Shown here in pieces: positions 37,107 through 45,861 of a stretch of DNA of 64,000 nt. The notes under the pieces were generated by a model. The model saw only the letters and a program-made list of their open reading frames with translations. It was not told where the DNA came from and did no database searches. The first letter of the stretch is position 1. Each line of letters starts with the position of its first letter. The position numbers were made by a program, and so were the translations under genes. This DNA comes from Nostoc indistinguendum CM1-VF10 (GTDB lineage: Bacteria; Cyanobacteriota; Cyanobacteriia; Cyanobacteriales; Nostocaceae): the NCBI GenBank assembly GCA_019359215.1, contig JAHHHS010000037.1:1-64000 (forward strand). The letters are read 5' to 3'.

Positions 37107-38237
37107 ATGCAATACCGACGTTTTGGGAAAACGAATCTGCGCCTCTCCGTTTTTTCTCTAGGAACAATGCGCTACTTGGCTTCTTTTGAAAATGCTCACC
37201 AAACCATTGAACAAGCCTTAGCGTTAGGAATTAATCATCTAGAAACTGCCAGGGATTACGGCAAAAGTGAGGAGTATCTTGGTAGGGCACTAAAAGCTGG
37301 GTTGTCAGTACCCCGAACGAGGCTTCACATCACTACCAAAATCTCAGCCACAGCAGATGCTGACACCATGCGTCGGTGCATCGATGAATCTCTAAAACGA
37401 TTACAGCTAGATTATTTGGATTGCTTGGGAGTTCATGGCTTGAACACTTGGGAACATTTGGAGTGGGTGCAAGCCAAAAATGGTTGTATGCAAGCCGTAG
37501 AGGAAGCTATTGCTGATGGTCGAGTGCGACACGTTGGTTTTTCCACCCACGGGTCATTAGAGCTAATTCAGGCAGCAATCAATACAGATTTTTTTGAATT
37601 TGTCTACCTGCATTATTACTATTTTTTTCAACGGCACGCACCAGCGATTCAACTAGCTGCCGATAAGGACATGGGCATTTTCATTATTTCCCCTGCTGAC
37701 AAGGGAGGACGCCTGTACACACCACCCCAAACCTTAGAAGACCTGTGTTATCCGCATTTACCCTTAGAATTGAGCTATCGATTTTTACTTTCTGACAACC
37801 GTATTACTACTTTGAGTATAGGGCCAGCAAACCCAGATGAATTGAGGCAACCTTTGCAAGTTGCTGACGATGATGGAAAGTTAACATCAGCAGAAATTTC
37901 TGCTTTCCAGAGGTTAGAAAATCACCAAAAAGTTACTTTGGAAGCTGATAAGTGTAGCCAGTGTTATGCTTGTTTGCCCTGTCCAGAAAATATCAATATT
38001 CCAGAGGTTTTGCGGTTACGTAATCTTGTAGTAGCATACGACATGAAAGATTATGGGCAATATCGTTACGGAATGTTTGAAAATGCCGGTCACTGGTTCC
38101 CTGGAATGAAAGCCAATCGGTGTACGGAATGCGGTGACTGTTTGCCTCGGTGTCCAGAAAAATTAGATATTCCAGCTTTATTGGAAGATGCTCACCAAAA
38201 ATTAAGTGGGAAAGTAGGTAGGAGATTGTGGGGATGA
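37107..38237 (+). CDS. Aldo/keto reductase with two C-terminal 4Fe-4S clusters
   Basis: NADPH-dependent oxidoreductase domain fused to a ferredoxin-like tail. Barrel part: MQYRRFGKTNLRLSVFSLGT, catalytic-type Asp/Tyr in TARDYGKSEEYLGRAL, the Lys strand LHITTKIS and VRHVGFSTHG. Tail: CSQCYACLPCPENINIPEV (about 295-313) and CTECGDCLPRCPEKLDIP (about 344-361), two Cys-rich cluster motifs. The ATG at 37107 is preferred over the TTG at 37098, since the latter's codons fall in the repeat tract. Substrate unknown. Confidence 0.9.
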   Translation: MQYRRFGKTNLRLSVFSLGTMRYLASFENAHQTIEQALALGINHLETARDYGKSEEYLGRALKAGLSVPRTRLHITTKISATADADTMRRCIDESLKRLQLDYLDCLGVHGLNTWEHLEWVQAKNGCMQAVEEAIADGRVRHVGFSTHGSLELIQAAINTDFFEFVYLHYYYFFQRHAPAIQLAADKDMGIFIISPADKGGRLYTPPQTLEDLCYPHLPLELSYRFLLSDNRITTLSIGPANPDELRQPLQVADDDGKLTSAEISAFQRLENHQKVTLEADKCSQCYACLPCPENINIPEVLRLRNLVVAYDMKDYGQYRYGMFENAGHWFPGMKANRCTECGDCLPRCPEKLDIPALLEDAHQKLSGKVGRRLWG

Positions 38238-38280
38238 AAATGTAAACAGGAGCCAGAATTCAGAATTTTGAATATCCGTT

Positions 38281-38311
38281 AAGGGACTTCCAGAAAATTA
38301 AAATATACAGA
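38281..38311 (+). repeat. AGGGACTTCC repeat, copy 1 of a direct pair
   Basis: The string agggacttccagaaaa, a run of AT-rich bases and atatacagata recurs at 39719-39750 in the same orientation. Both copies are followed by aaaatgataattatt within about 60 bases. Together they bracket the PPC-like gene. Confidence 0.65.
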
Positions 38312-38377
38312 TATAAGGCTTATATCAGCGTAACTCCTAATATCATTAAAATGATAATTATTATTAATAATGAGGGA

Positions 38378-38411
38378 GGGAGAGGTTGGCAACGGCAATC
38401 TCTCCCTTTTT
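38378..38411 (+). terminator. Intrinsic terminator after the aldo/keto reductase gene
   Basis: A 7-bp stem gggagag / ctctccc with a 15-base loop is followed immediately by ttttt on the plus strand, about 140 bases after the stop codon. Confidence 0.6.
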
Positions 38412-38512
38412 GTAGTAAATTCATTGGTAATTCGATCTTGCGATGTTTGAGGTGTAAATAGGTGATTCCAAAGGGCTTTTTTATTACTTTTCAAACATCA
38501 TCTTACGGTTAG

Positions 38513-39232
38513 CTATACAGGAGTCGCAGTCAGACTGTAGTCGATCGGGTCGCCGGAGAATTGATAGACCTGGACAAAGTAGTTATCACCAGGATTTAAA
38601 AAATTGGTGATTACATCATTTGAGCCGGAACCAAAAGATGAAATGGTAATGACCTCGCCAAAATCAACCACTAAATTGTTATTAATATCCTGAATAAGTC
38701 GGAGATCAGGATCAAAAGACTCGACCGGATCGAGGGTAAACGTGAAACTGCCAGCCGTGTTCACAACAAAATTATAGATATCAGAGGTATCATTGTTGCT
38801 CAAGGAGTCATTAAAGCTTGTGAAACTTGTTAGAGAGCCAACTAGGACATCGCTGGGCAGGAGGTTACTAGCTGAACTAAAGGCAGTAGTTGATAGGCTC
38901 AAATCATAATTACTATTGTTATCAGAAAACCGATTAACTTCAGCTACATAACTTCCTGCCGCCTGGTTTGCAATGTTAATTGAATCATCCGAGGTGCCAC
39001 CACGAGATGAAGTACCAACCTGCGTGTCAACAGGATCAACAATTCCATTACCGTTCAAGTCCTGAAACACACTGACATCAACATCAGCGCTCAAGCCCGT
39101 GAGAGCTACATTGATGTTACCGCTACTAGCTAGGCTGAAACTAAAGGTGTCTTGGGGGTCGCTGTCGCCAACAAAGTTATTAACAATGATTGGGTTACCA
39201 CTGAGTGTACCAAGGCTAAATTCTGCTGCCAT
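38513..39232 (-). CDS. Tandem PPC-like (pre-peptidase C-terminal) domain protein
   Basis: 239-residue beta-rich protein built of two similar halves. Half 1: PQDTFSFSLASSGNINVALT, then DVDVSVFQDLNGNGIVDPVD. Half 2: TSDIYNFVVNTAGSFTFTLD, then DPDLRLIQDINNNLVVDFGE, ending NYFVQVYQFSGDPIDYSLT. This is the layout of PPC/DVUA0089-type domains of secreted enzymes, with Ca-binding-like DxNxN loops in each half. There is no export signal and no catalytic domain, so it may leave the cell by type I export or act as an isolated binding domain. Flanked by direct repeats. Function unknown. Confidence 0.7.
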   Translation of the reverse strand: MAAEFSLGTLSGNPIIVNNFVGDSDPQDTFSFSLASSGNINVALTGLSADVDVSVFQDLNGNGIVDPVDTQVGTSSRGGTSDDSINIANQAAGSYVAEVNRFSDNNSNYDLSLSTTAFSSASNLLPSDVLVGSLTSFTSFNDSLSNNDTSDIYNFVVNTAGSFTFTLDPVESFDPDLRLIQDINNNLVVDFGEVITISSFGSGSNDVITNFLNPGDNYFVQVYQFSGDPIDYSLTATPV

Positions 39233-39300
39233 TTTCTTACTTCCTTAGATATTCTAAGTAAATTTTTGATGCAAAATGCGAGGCAGATAGAAAAACCAAG

Positions 39301-39313
39301 GGAGCAATGCTCC
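39301..39313. promoter_or_regulatory. 13-bp palindrome, copy 1 (candidate operator)
   Basis: ggagcaatgctcc is a perfect inverted repeat about an A centre. A second copy differing only at the centre (ggagcactgctcc) lies at 39451-39463, exactly 150 bases away. Both are in the upstream region of the PPC-like gene. The regulator is unknown. Confidence 0.45.
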
Positions 39314-39450
39314 AAATTTAAATCGGGTTTTCATTGGCAGTTACATAGCTATATTCTTAATAAAACAGCTATTTTGCTGCCATGCTCTTGGTAGGCTATG
39401 CACACAACTAAATAGGTGATTTATACACCTAATTTTTAGCACCTTACTTT

Positions 39451-39463
39451 GGAGCACTGCTCC
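39451..39463. promoter_or_regulatory. 13-bp palindrome, copy 2 (candidate operator)
   Basis: Partner of the site at 39301. A separate small hairpin (aggtg-attta-tacacct type) lies about 30 bases before it. Confidence 0.45.
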
Positions 39464-39494
39464 CGCTAACTAAAATGTTAGCTATAAAGCCATA

Positions 39495-39615
39495 GAATCT
39501 ATCTAACTATTTTAAAATTCTTTACTTCTTTTGATAAAATGTGCTTTAAAAGCTTAATTTTTTGTTTTTAGTTCTCAATTAACTTAAGCTTTAGAGCAAA
39601 GAATTTAAATTTATA
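39495..39615 (+). repeat. Diverged copy of MITE family B
   Basis: Aligns across its length with 42488-42600: gaatctatctaactatt against gaacctatcccactatt, then the shared ataaaatgtgcttt, aaaagctt and aacttaagc blocks. The right terminal repeat is no longer recognisable. It lies in the 700-base spacer before the ABC exporter. Confidence 0.7.
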
Positions 39616-39718
39616 AATAAACAATTATTCTTTTTTCAAAAATTAATAATTGTTCAATGCTCGTAACTATCTTTACGATTGCTCACTTACCTCCAATACC
39701 CATGAATGAAATCGATAA

Positions 39719-39750
39719 GGGACTTCCAGAAAATAAAGTATACAAATAGT
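39719..39750 (+). repeat. AGGGACTTCC repeat, copy 2 of a direct pair
   Basis: agggacttccagaaaataaa followed by gtatacaaata, matching copy 1 at 38281 in the same orientation, 1438 bases away. Confidence 0.65.
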
Positions 39751-39936
39751 AAAAATGATAATTATTTTAATTATCTGTTATTTGATCGAAGTCTCTAACT
39801 TAAGCATGGGAGTCACCACCCAGTCGTAGACTTCTCATTCTGACCTCTGGTTTCTGAGTTATTTATTGGTAAAATTTATAAAGATAAATAAAGTCAGGAA
39901 GATCCGCCCAAGCTGGGGTATCTCGCGGCAAGAAAG

Positions 39937-41768
39937 ATGAAGATTAAAAAAAAAGAAATATCCTACGCCAATCACTGACGGTTTTCCGCTACAGTGGACG
40001 GGCTATAAGCCTAGTATGGACTACTAGCCGAGCGCTTACTATTCTCCTGGCTAGTTTAACAATAGTTACTGGTCTTTTACCGGCGGCGATATCCTACATC
40101 AGTAAGTTAATTGTTGATGCAGTGGTATTTGCTTCTCAAGCTAACTCAGACAGCAATGGTTTTGTCAATATTTATCCTTCACTATTTTATGTAGGACTAG
40201 AAGCGATCACTGTAATTTTACTAGCAGGTGGTCAACGGGGAATCATCATTTGTCAATCGTTATTGCGGGCGCTACTGGGTCAACGGGTAAATGTACTCAT
40301 CTTAGAAAAGGCGCTAACACTGGATCTCAGGCAGTTTGAAGATTCAGAATTCTATGATAAATTGACCAATGCCCGACGAGAAGCATCTGTTCGTCCCCTT
40401 TCGCTAGTAAACCGCACCTTTGGGTTAGTGCAAAATGCTCTTTCCCTGTTCACCTACGGTATTTTGCTAGTAAATTTCTCAGTTTGGGCGGTGCTAATGC
40501 TGATTTTGGCAGCTATCCCTGTATTTATTGCCGAAACAAAGTTTGCTGGGGAAGGCTTTCGCTTGTTTAGTTGGCGTGCGGCAGAAACTCGTCAACAGCA
40601 CTACTTAGAAAATCTGCTAGCAAGAGAAGATTTTGTCACAGAAGTCAAACTCTACCAGTTGGGAGAGATGTTGCTAGGACGTTATCGCAACCTGTTTGAT
40701 CAACTTTATGGCGAAGACCGCGATTTGACTCTGCGGCGAGGAGTGTGGGGATATCTCTTGGGTTTAGTTAGTACTGGCGCTTTTTACGTAGCATACGCTT
40801 GGATTGTGCTAGAAACAGTTCGAGGTAGGATTTCTTTGGGAGATATGACAATGTATCTCACCGTTTTTCGCCAAGGACAGTCTACTTTCTCCAATGCCCT
40901 CACTTCTATTGGAGGGATGTATGAAGACAACCTATATCTATCAAATCTCTACGATTTCCTGGAAGAGAAAGTACCAAAGTCTTGGGGTAAAGCAACTATT
41001 GGTTTAAATCCGCAAGATGGTATCCGTTTCGAGAACGTATCATTTACTTATCCAGGAAGTTCTAAGCCAGCGTTGACAAATATTTCGCTGCACTTGAAAC
41101 CTAGAGAGAAACTGGCAATCGTAGGTGAAAATGGTTCCGGTAAGACTACTTTAATCAAACTACTTACCCGACTCTACACGCCAGATTCTGGGCGAATTTT
41201 CTTAGATGGCTTGGACTTGCAGGAATGGGATGTGGATGTGCTGCGGCGTCGCATTGGTGTGATTTTTCAGAACTTTGTCCGCTACCAGTTCACTGTGGGT
41301 GAGAATATTGGCGTGGGCGACGTAGAACATCTTGAAAACAAAAACCGTTGGCAAACTGCTGCTGAAAAAGGCATGGCGCAATCTTTTATTGACCAATTAC
41401 CCCAAAGTTTCCAGACTCAACTTGGTCGTTGGTTTAAGGGAGGGCAGGAACTTTCTGGGGGACAATGGCAGAAAATTGCTTTGTCTCGTGCTTTTATGCG
41501 ATCGCAAGCAGATATCTTGGTGTTAGATGAACCAACATCAGCAATAGATGCCCAAGCTGAGTTTGAGATTTTCAATCATTTTCGCACTGTTACTAAAAAT
41601 CAGATGGTACTTTTGATTTCCCATCGCTTCTCAACGGTAAGAATGGCTGACAAAATCGTAGTTATAGAAAACGGGGAAGTTATAGAACAAGGAACTCACG
41701 AAGAATTGTTAGAGGTAGGAGGACGTTATGCCAAGTTGTTTCTGTTACAAGCAGCCGGTTATCAATAG
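39937..41768 (+). CDS. ABC exporter (fused permease-ATPase), start needs a shift at an A9 run
   Basis: Half-transporter with a membrane domain of up to six helices and an ABC ATPase. The ATPase shows Walker A GENGSGKTTLIK, Q-loop VIFQNFVRYQF, signature LSGGQWQKIALSRA, Walker B ILVLDEPTSAID, and a His switch LLISHRF. The uninterrupted frame runs from 39948; the first usual start in it (GTG 40122) would remove the first helix (ALTILLASLTIVTGLLPAAI). The only good ATG, 39937-39939 (MKIKKK), is in another frame ending soon at TGA. One extra A in the run of nine A (39946-39954) would join them as MKIKKKRNILRQSL. Transcript slippage, a recent mutation or an assembly error are all possible. Substrate unknown. 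Confidence 0.85.
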
Positions 41769-41939
41769 GAAAGGAAGCTACCAGACTTTGTGAATTTAGA
41801 TAGCGATGCCTACGGTGGGCTACGCCTACGCTCACTTTGTACAAAGCACAGAACACTTCTATCTAACTAGGTTAAACTGTTCGGTAAACATGAGTAACTA
41901 GACGCTCCGTATCGTTAAACATTGCTACCTGATAAAATT

Positions 41940-42491
41940 ATGCAAATAACAAAACAGCGATACTATACCCCAGAGGAATATTTAGAGTTAGAAGAAGCTG
42001 CTGAGTACAAAAGCGAATACATTGACGGGCAAATAATTCCTATGGCGGGTGGGACAATAAATCATAATCAAATAGCACTCAACTTAAGTACTGAGTTAAA
42101 TTTTGCTTTTAAAAAGCAGAACTACCGGGTTTTCATGGGTGATGTTCGTCTGTGGATACCCCAAAAGCGTACCTATACTTATCCGGATGTGATGATTCTG
42201 GCGGGTGAACCAGAGTTTTTTAACAACCGAAAGGATACAATTCTGAATCCCCAGATTATTGTTGAGGTTTTATCAAAATCTACCAAAGGCTACGATAGCG
42301 AAGATAAATTTCAGGCTTACCGAACTATTTCTACTTTCCAAGAATATCTATTAATTGACCAAACACGGATTCATGTAGATCAATTTTCCAAAACTGGGAA
42401 AAAGCAATGGACGCTTCGTGAATATGATGAAGAAGATGAAGCGATCGCACTTGTAACTGTACCCTTTGAGATTTCCTTACAAGATTTATGA
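41940..42491 (+). CDS. Uma2-family (DUF820) protein
   Basis: Full-length Uma2 protein with a restriction-endonuclease-like fold: MQITKQRYYTPEEYLELEEA, SEYIDGQIIPMAGGTINHNQ, YTYPDVMILAGEPE (active-site Asp), and NPQIIVEVLSKSTKGYDSED, with the E-V-L-S-x-S-T motif. The ATG at 41940 is preferred over a TTG at 41922. Its last codons and stop overlap the left end of the MITE B copy at 42488. The family is expanded in cyanobacteria and its role is unsettled. Confidence 0.88.
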   Translation: MQITKQRYYTPEEYLELEEAAEYKSEYIDGQIIPMAGGTINHNQIALNLSTELNFAFKKQNYRVFMGDVRLWIPQKRTYTYPDVMILAGEPEFFNNRKDTILNPQIIVEVLSKSTKGYDSEDKFQAYRTISTFQEYLLIDQTRIHVDQFSKTGKKQWTLREYDEEDEAIALVTVPFEISLQDL

Positions 42492-42620
42492 ACCTATCCC
42501 ACTATTCTAAAAATCCCTACTTTTTTTCGTAAAATGTGCTTGAAAAGCTTTATTTTTCGTTTTCAATTCTCAACAAGCTTAAGTTTTTTAGCATAAATAT
42601 TATTAGTGGGATAGGTTCAT
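42488..42620. mobile_element. 133-bp MITE (family B) with 17-bp terminal inverted repeats
   Basis: Perfect inverted ends atgaacctatcccacta (42488-42504) and its complement (42604-42620). Non-coding. The stop codon of the Uma2 gene (TGA, 42489-42491) lies within the left end. A diverged relative is at 39495-39615. Confidence 0.85.
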
Positions 42621-42635
42621 ACAACAAGGTGAAGT

Positions 42636-43184
42636 TTGATCCTGTTGAGTCATGTTATTATAGAAGGAAATCAAGACATAGTAATTTTAAAACGATTGTT
42701 ATCACAACCTATTATTCAAGAAATTAAATTTGTCGATGGTTCGGGTCAGTATGGAGCGCGATCGTTAGCAAGTACAATCCTAGCGACTAGATCAATTCCT
42801 GTTGCTTTGGTGACCGGTGCAGATACAGAAGATAATTCACTTGTTAGCGAACAATTAGACGCACTAAATTATCTACTCAGTCAAGCATCTCCTGGTATTC
42901 CTTTTAAAGTTTTACTGGCAGTTCCAGAAATAGAGATAATATTACTACAAAATCGTCCGTTGATTGAAAAATTAGCTGAACGTAGCTTTACTGATTTAGA
43001 GTGGCAACTTGCTCAGAGCAAGCCAAAAATGTTTTTAGAAGCAGTTTTAGGCAAAGATACGCCAGTTATTCAGAAAATACTAACTAGTGCTAGTAATAAT
43101 GAAATACAGACATTACAACAACATCCATTAATACAAGACCTGATTAATTTTTTATCATCAGTTGCTGTTACACCTAGAGTTTAA
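42636..43184 (+). CDS. TOPRIM-like small protein (OLD/DUF3226-like)
   Basis: 182 residues, function not recognised with certainty. The opening SHVIIEGNQDIVILKRLLSQ has the Glu of a TOPRIM strand (xIxEGxxD), and ATRSIPVALVTGADTEDNSL has the acidic D-T-E-D turn expected at the second TOPRIM site; then LLAVPEIEIILL resembles the segment seen in DUF3226/OLD-like proteins. These suggest a nucleic-acid-acting metal site. No ATG is available: TTG at 42636 or at 42645 (MSHVIIEG) must be used, and the region just upstream is the MITE end, so the original start may have been lost. It sits upstream of the broken reverse transcriptase. Confidence 0.6.
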   Translation: MILLSHVIIEGNQDIVILKRLLSQPIIQEIKFVDGSGQYGARSLASTILATRSIPVALVTGADTEDNSLVSEQLDALNYLLSQASPGIPFKVLLAVPEIEIILLQNRPLIEKLAERSFTDLEWQLAQSKPKMFLEAVLGKDTPVIQKILTSASNNEIQTLQQHPLIQDLINFLSSVAVTPRV

Positions 43185-43314
43185 ATTGTTTAATAAATAA
43201 TCAAAGTGATCGCCTGATTGTGTAAAGTACCTCTCACCTCTAATGAAATTAGATTCATAACAAAGGAAAATTTATTTTTTCGGGGTAGCTATCGCTCTAC
43301 CTCATGCAAAAGAT

Positions 43315-43545
43315 TTAAGCCACTTTTAAGGGTTTCTGAGAAAAAGTAATTGGCTCTGGCAAAGGTTTTCCTTGCTCTTCATACCATCCAATCAGAGACT
43401 CAATCACTTCCTGTCCATGTTTAGCGGCTTCTTCATAAGTCTTACCATGAGTGTGGAATTGCTGCCAAGGGAATTCCGGTAAGTGTACCAACTAGCAATT
43501 ATCTTCATCTGACCATTGAATTACCATACTGTAGCGATCGTTCAT
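43315..43545 (-). pseudogene. HicB-like antitoxin frame with an internal stop
   Basis: From ATG 43543-43545, after a GGAGA ribosome-binding site, the frame reads MNDRYSMVIQWSDEDNC, stop (TAG), then LVHLPEFPWQQFHTHGKTYE, EAAKHGQEVIESLIGWYEEQ and GKPLPEP to TAA at 43315-43317. The whole is a typical short HicB-type protein of 76 codons with one nonsense codon. A partner toxin was not recognised next to it. Confidence 0.75.
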
Positions 43546-43702
43546 TATTCTTTCTCCGTATAATCATTGTTGTTATCAAACTGAGCAGGTGTTAGTCTGA
43601 CAGAATTAAATTTGGACGCACTGCTTCAGTATGAAGACTACAGAAAGATTTCATCTTCAAAGAGTAAAAGATTTACAAGAAATTTTTTCTAAAACTAATC
43701 TA

Positions 43703-43802
43703 TAGGACTCATATCTGATTTTTGAAGAAGATTTCAGATAAAACCCTGATAATACGGGCTTTTCAGCCTCAGTATGTTTTCATAAATCAAATCGTAGTCC
43801 TA
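43703..43802. mobile_element. 100-bp MITE with TA duplication inside the reverse transcriptase gene
   Basis: Inverted ends taggact (43703-43709) and agtccta (43796-43802), extended imperfectly to about 20 bases, flanked by TA at 43701-43702 and 43803-43804. Removing the element and one TA joins SKTNL to VEVWRNVV in frame, the expected protein sequence. Confidence 0.85.
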
Positions 43803-45421
43803 TAGTAGAAGTTTGGCGTAATGTAGTTCGTCAACAATTACGGTCGCAAGATATTAATGATTTGCATGATTATTATGACTTTAATATCAATATTAATGAA
43901 CGTAGTGCTTTTATCCAACAACAAATTCTTAGTGGTCGATATCGTGCTAAATCTCCTCTTATTTATAAATTAGAAAAAAAGTATGGTGTATGCAGGCATA
44001 TAATGTTGCCATGTCCATCGGATGCACTTGTTTTACAGACCATCGTTGAAAAAAGTCTGCAAGAAAAGCTATTAAATTCTCAACCTAATAAACAAGCTTA
44101 TTATTCTAGAGATAAACATACTCTAAAATTACCACACGAATTTAAAAATTTACGGGATTACCCCTGGCATATACAGTGGAAAAAATTTCAAAAATAAATT
44201 TGGAAATTTGGTAGCAATTGTAATTTTTTGGCAGTTACTGTTATTGCTAACTACTATGACAGTATTGGACTTAGAGAACTACGTCATATAATTTCTAGTC
44301 AGATTGAAACACCCGAAGTTGTTTTGGATCTTTTATTTACTATAATTGAACAACTTTCATGGAATCCAGATTACTTACCATCATTAAAAGGATTACCAAC
44401 TATTAATCTAGAAGCAGCAAGATTATTAGCTCATGCATTATTATTTGAGGTTGACGAGGTTATTCAATCCAGAACAAATGGTAATTTTGTTCGCTGGATG
44501 GATGATATTAACTTTGGTGCTAACTCTTTTGAAGAAGCTTGCGAAACATTAGGAGTAATAAACGATCTGTTAAAAAGTAGAGGGTTAGCCTTAAATCTGG
44601 GAAAAACCAATATATATAATACTGAAGAAGTTGAAAGACATTTTTTAGTTAAAGAAAACAAGTTTTTGGATTCAATCAATATAAAAGAAACTAATGTAAA
44701 TAAGTATAATGAAATAATTTCTAAACTTTCTGAAGAATTTAACCAACGTAAAAAATTAAGTAACTTAAAAAGCTGGGATAAAGTTACTAAGCGTTTTTTT
44801 ACAACAGTAGGTAAGCTAAAATCTAATATATTATTAGATGATATAAGAGAATTATTTTTAAAAAATCCTAGCATTAGAAGCAATATAATTTACTATTTAT
44901 CTTTGTTAGGCTTTTCTGATGAGACTTCAATAGTAGTTATCGAAATATTAGAAAATTTAAATGTATATGATGATGTGACTTTATCCTACATCGTAAAACT
45001 TCTAACTGATTAGTCTATTCCAAATAATCAATATTGCAAAGAGATTATCGACAAAATTTACTCAATATTAAATAAAAATAAAAAGCCATTTGATTACTAT
45101 TGTACATTATGGTTTATGGCAAAGTATGGTAAACCTCAAGAAATTCTCTCTTTAATACAAAGTAAGAAATCACTTTGGATACATGATCCATTTCTCAGAA
45201 GACAAACTATATCTGTAATTCCAAGAATTATTTTTTACAGGCATGATTTATGCCAAAAAATGTTAGACGAAGAAACATCTTCAGGACTAGAAGACTCAGG
45301 CTCAGTAGCAAGCAATATCAGATATCTTGGTAAGCAAGAAAAATTGTCTTTTGATTTAAATGCTTACCTATTTCCGGCTCTTGCGTTGGTTTTATGGTAT
45401 GGCATTAAAATAGCCATTTTA

Positions 45422-45530
45422 TAGGAAAGGTTCAAAAATTTAAAATCCAGTCATAGCAAGGAATATAGGCTCTGATTAGGTTTTATTTATTATTCGACTC
45501 CATAAAAAGAACTGAAGAGCCCTATTTCCT
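45422..45530. mobile_element. About 109-bp insertion in the 3' part of the reverse transcriptase gene
   Basis: Begins taggaaagg and ends atttcct, a short inverted pair, in a TA-rich site. Removing 109 bases joins ...IKIAIL to KNKQTPYPLAKYLILL in frame. The target duplication is not clean, so exact ends are uncertain. Confidence 0.55.
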
Positions 45531-45764
45531 AAAAATAAACAAACTCCTTATCCACTTGCAAAATATTTAATATTATTGGCTTGCTTATCCTCAGAACATT
45601 TAAAATCAGATGGAAATGTAAAGAAAAAAGTTTTTGAATATGTCAACGATCCTTGGTACTTACATTGGCTTGAGACATACATTTATTAGTTGTGTGCTTA
45701 ATAAATAAGTTATTGCTCATCATCTCTAATTTGACAAAGCATGATTAGTTATGATCGCCTTCCT

Positions 45765-45815
45765 TCCCCCACCATTGATGACCAATTTCGATAAAATAAC
45801 TACGGTGCTACTTTG
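45765..45815 (+). repeat. Direct repeat flanking the TA-module remnant (copy 1)
   Basis: cccccaccattgatgaccaa, then tttcgataaaataactacgg and tgcta is repeated with changes at about 46551-46596. The two direct copies bracket the TacA/TacT-like remnant. Confidence 0.55.
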
Positions 45816-45861
45816 CGTCTATGCTCTTTTCACAGTAACCTTTAAGATTTATACAGTTCTA

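Larger units (their letters stand above)
43631..45689 (+). pseudogene. Decayed reverse transcriptase with helical C-terminal domain
   Basis: Repaired product about 615 aa. N-terminus MKTTERFHLQRVKDLQEIFS ... VEVWRNVVRQQLRSQDIND; fingers with GVCRHIMLPCPSDALVLQTI and YYSRDKHTLKLP; palm motif A LAVTVIANYYDSIGL, where the family has TDIANYYDS, so the first catalytic Asp is now Val (44240-44242, GTT for GAT). KGLPTINLEAARLLAHALL is followed by the polymerase box FVRWMDDINFG, still intact. After that comes a long helical region, as in Abi/DRT-type defence reverse transcriptases, and a C-terminus YPLAKYLILLACLSSEHLKS ... HWLETYIY. Lesions: a TA-flanked element (43703-43802), TAA at 44195-44197, TAG at 45011-45013, and an insertion at about 45422-45530. 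It is dead as a single protein. Exact class is uncertain; no ncRNA or retron msr/msd was recognised. Confidence 0.85.

Noticed and set aside
43862..45424. Three separate hypothetical genes (43862-44197, 44228-45013, 45116-45424)
   Set aside because: All are in one frame separated by single stop codons and together form one reverse transcriptase, so they are pieces of a pseudogene.
43631..45689. Retron or diversity-generating retroelement
   Set aside because: No msr/msd-like inverted repeats, no template/variable repeat pair and no target gene were seen near the reverse transcriptase.
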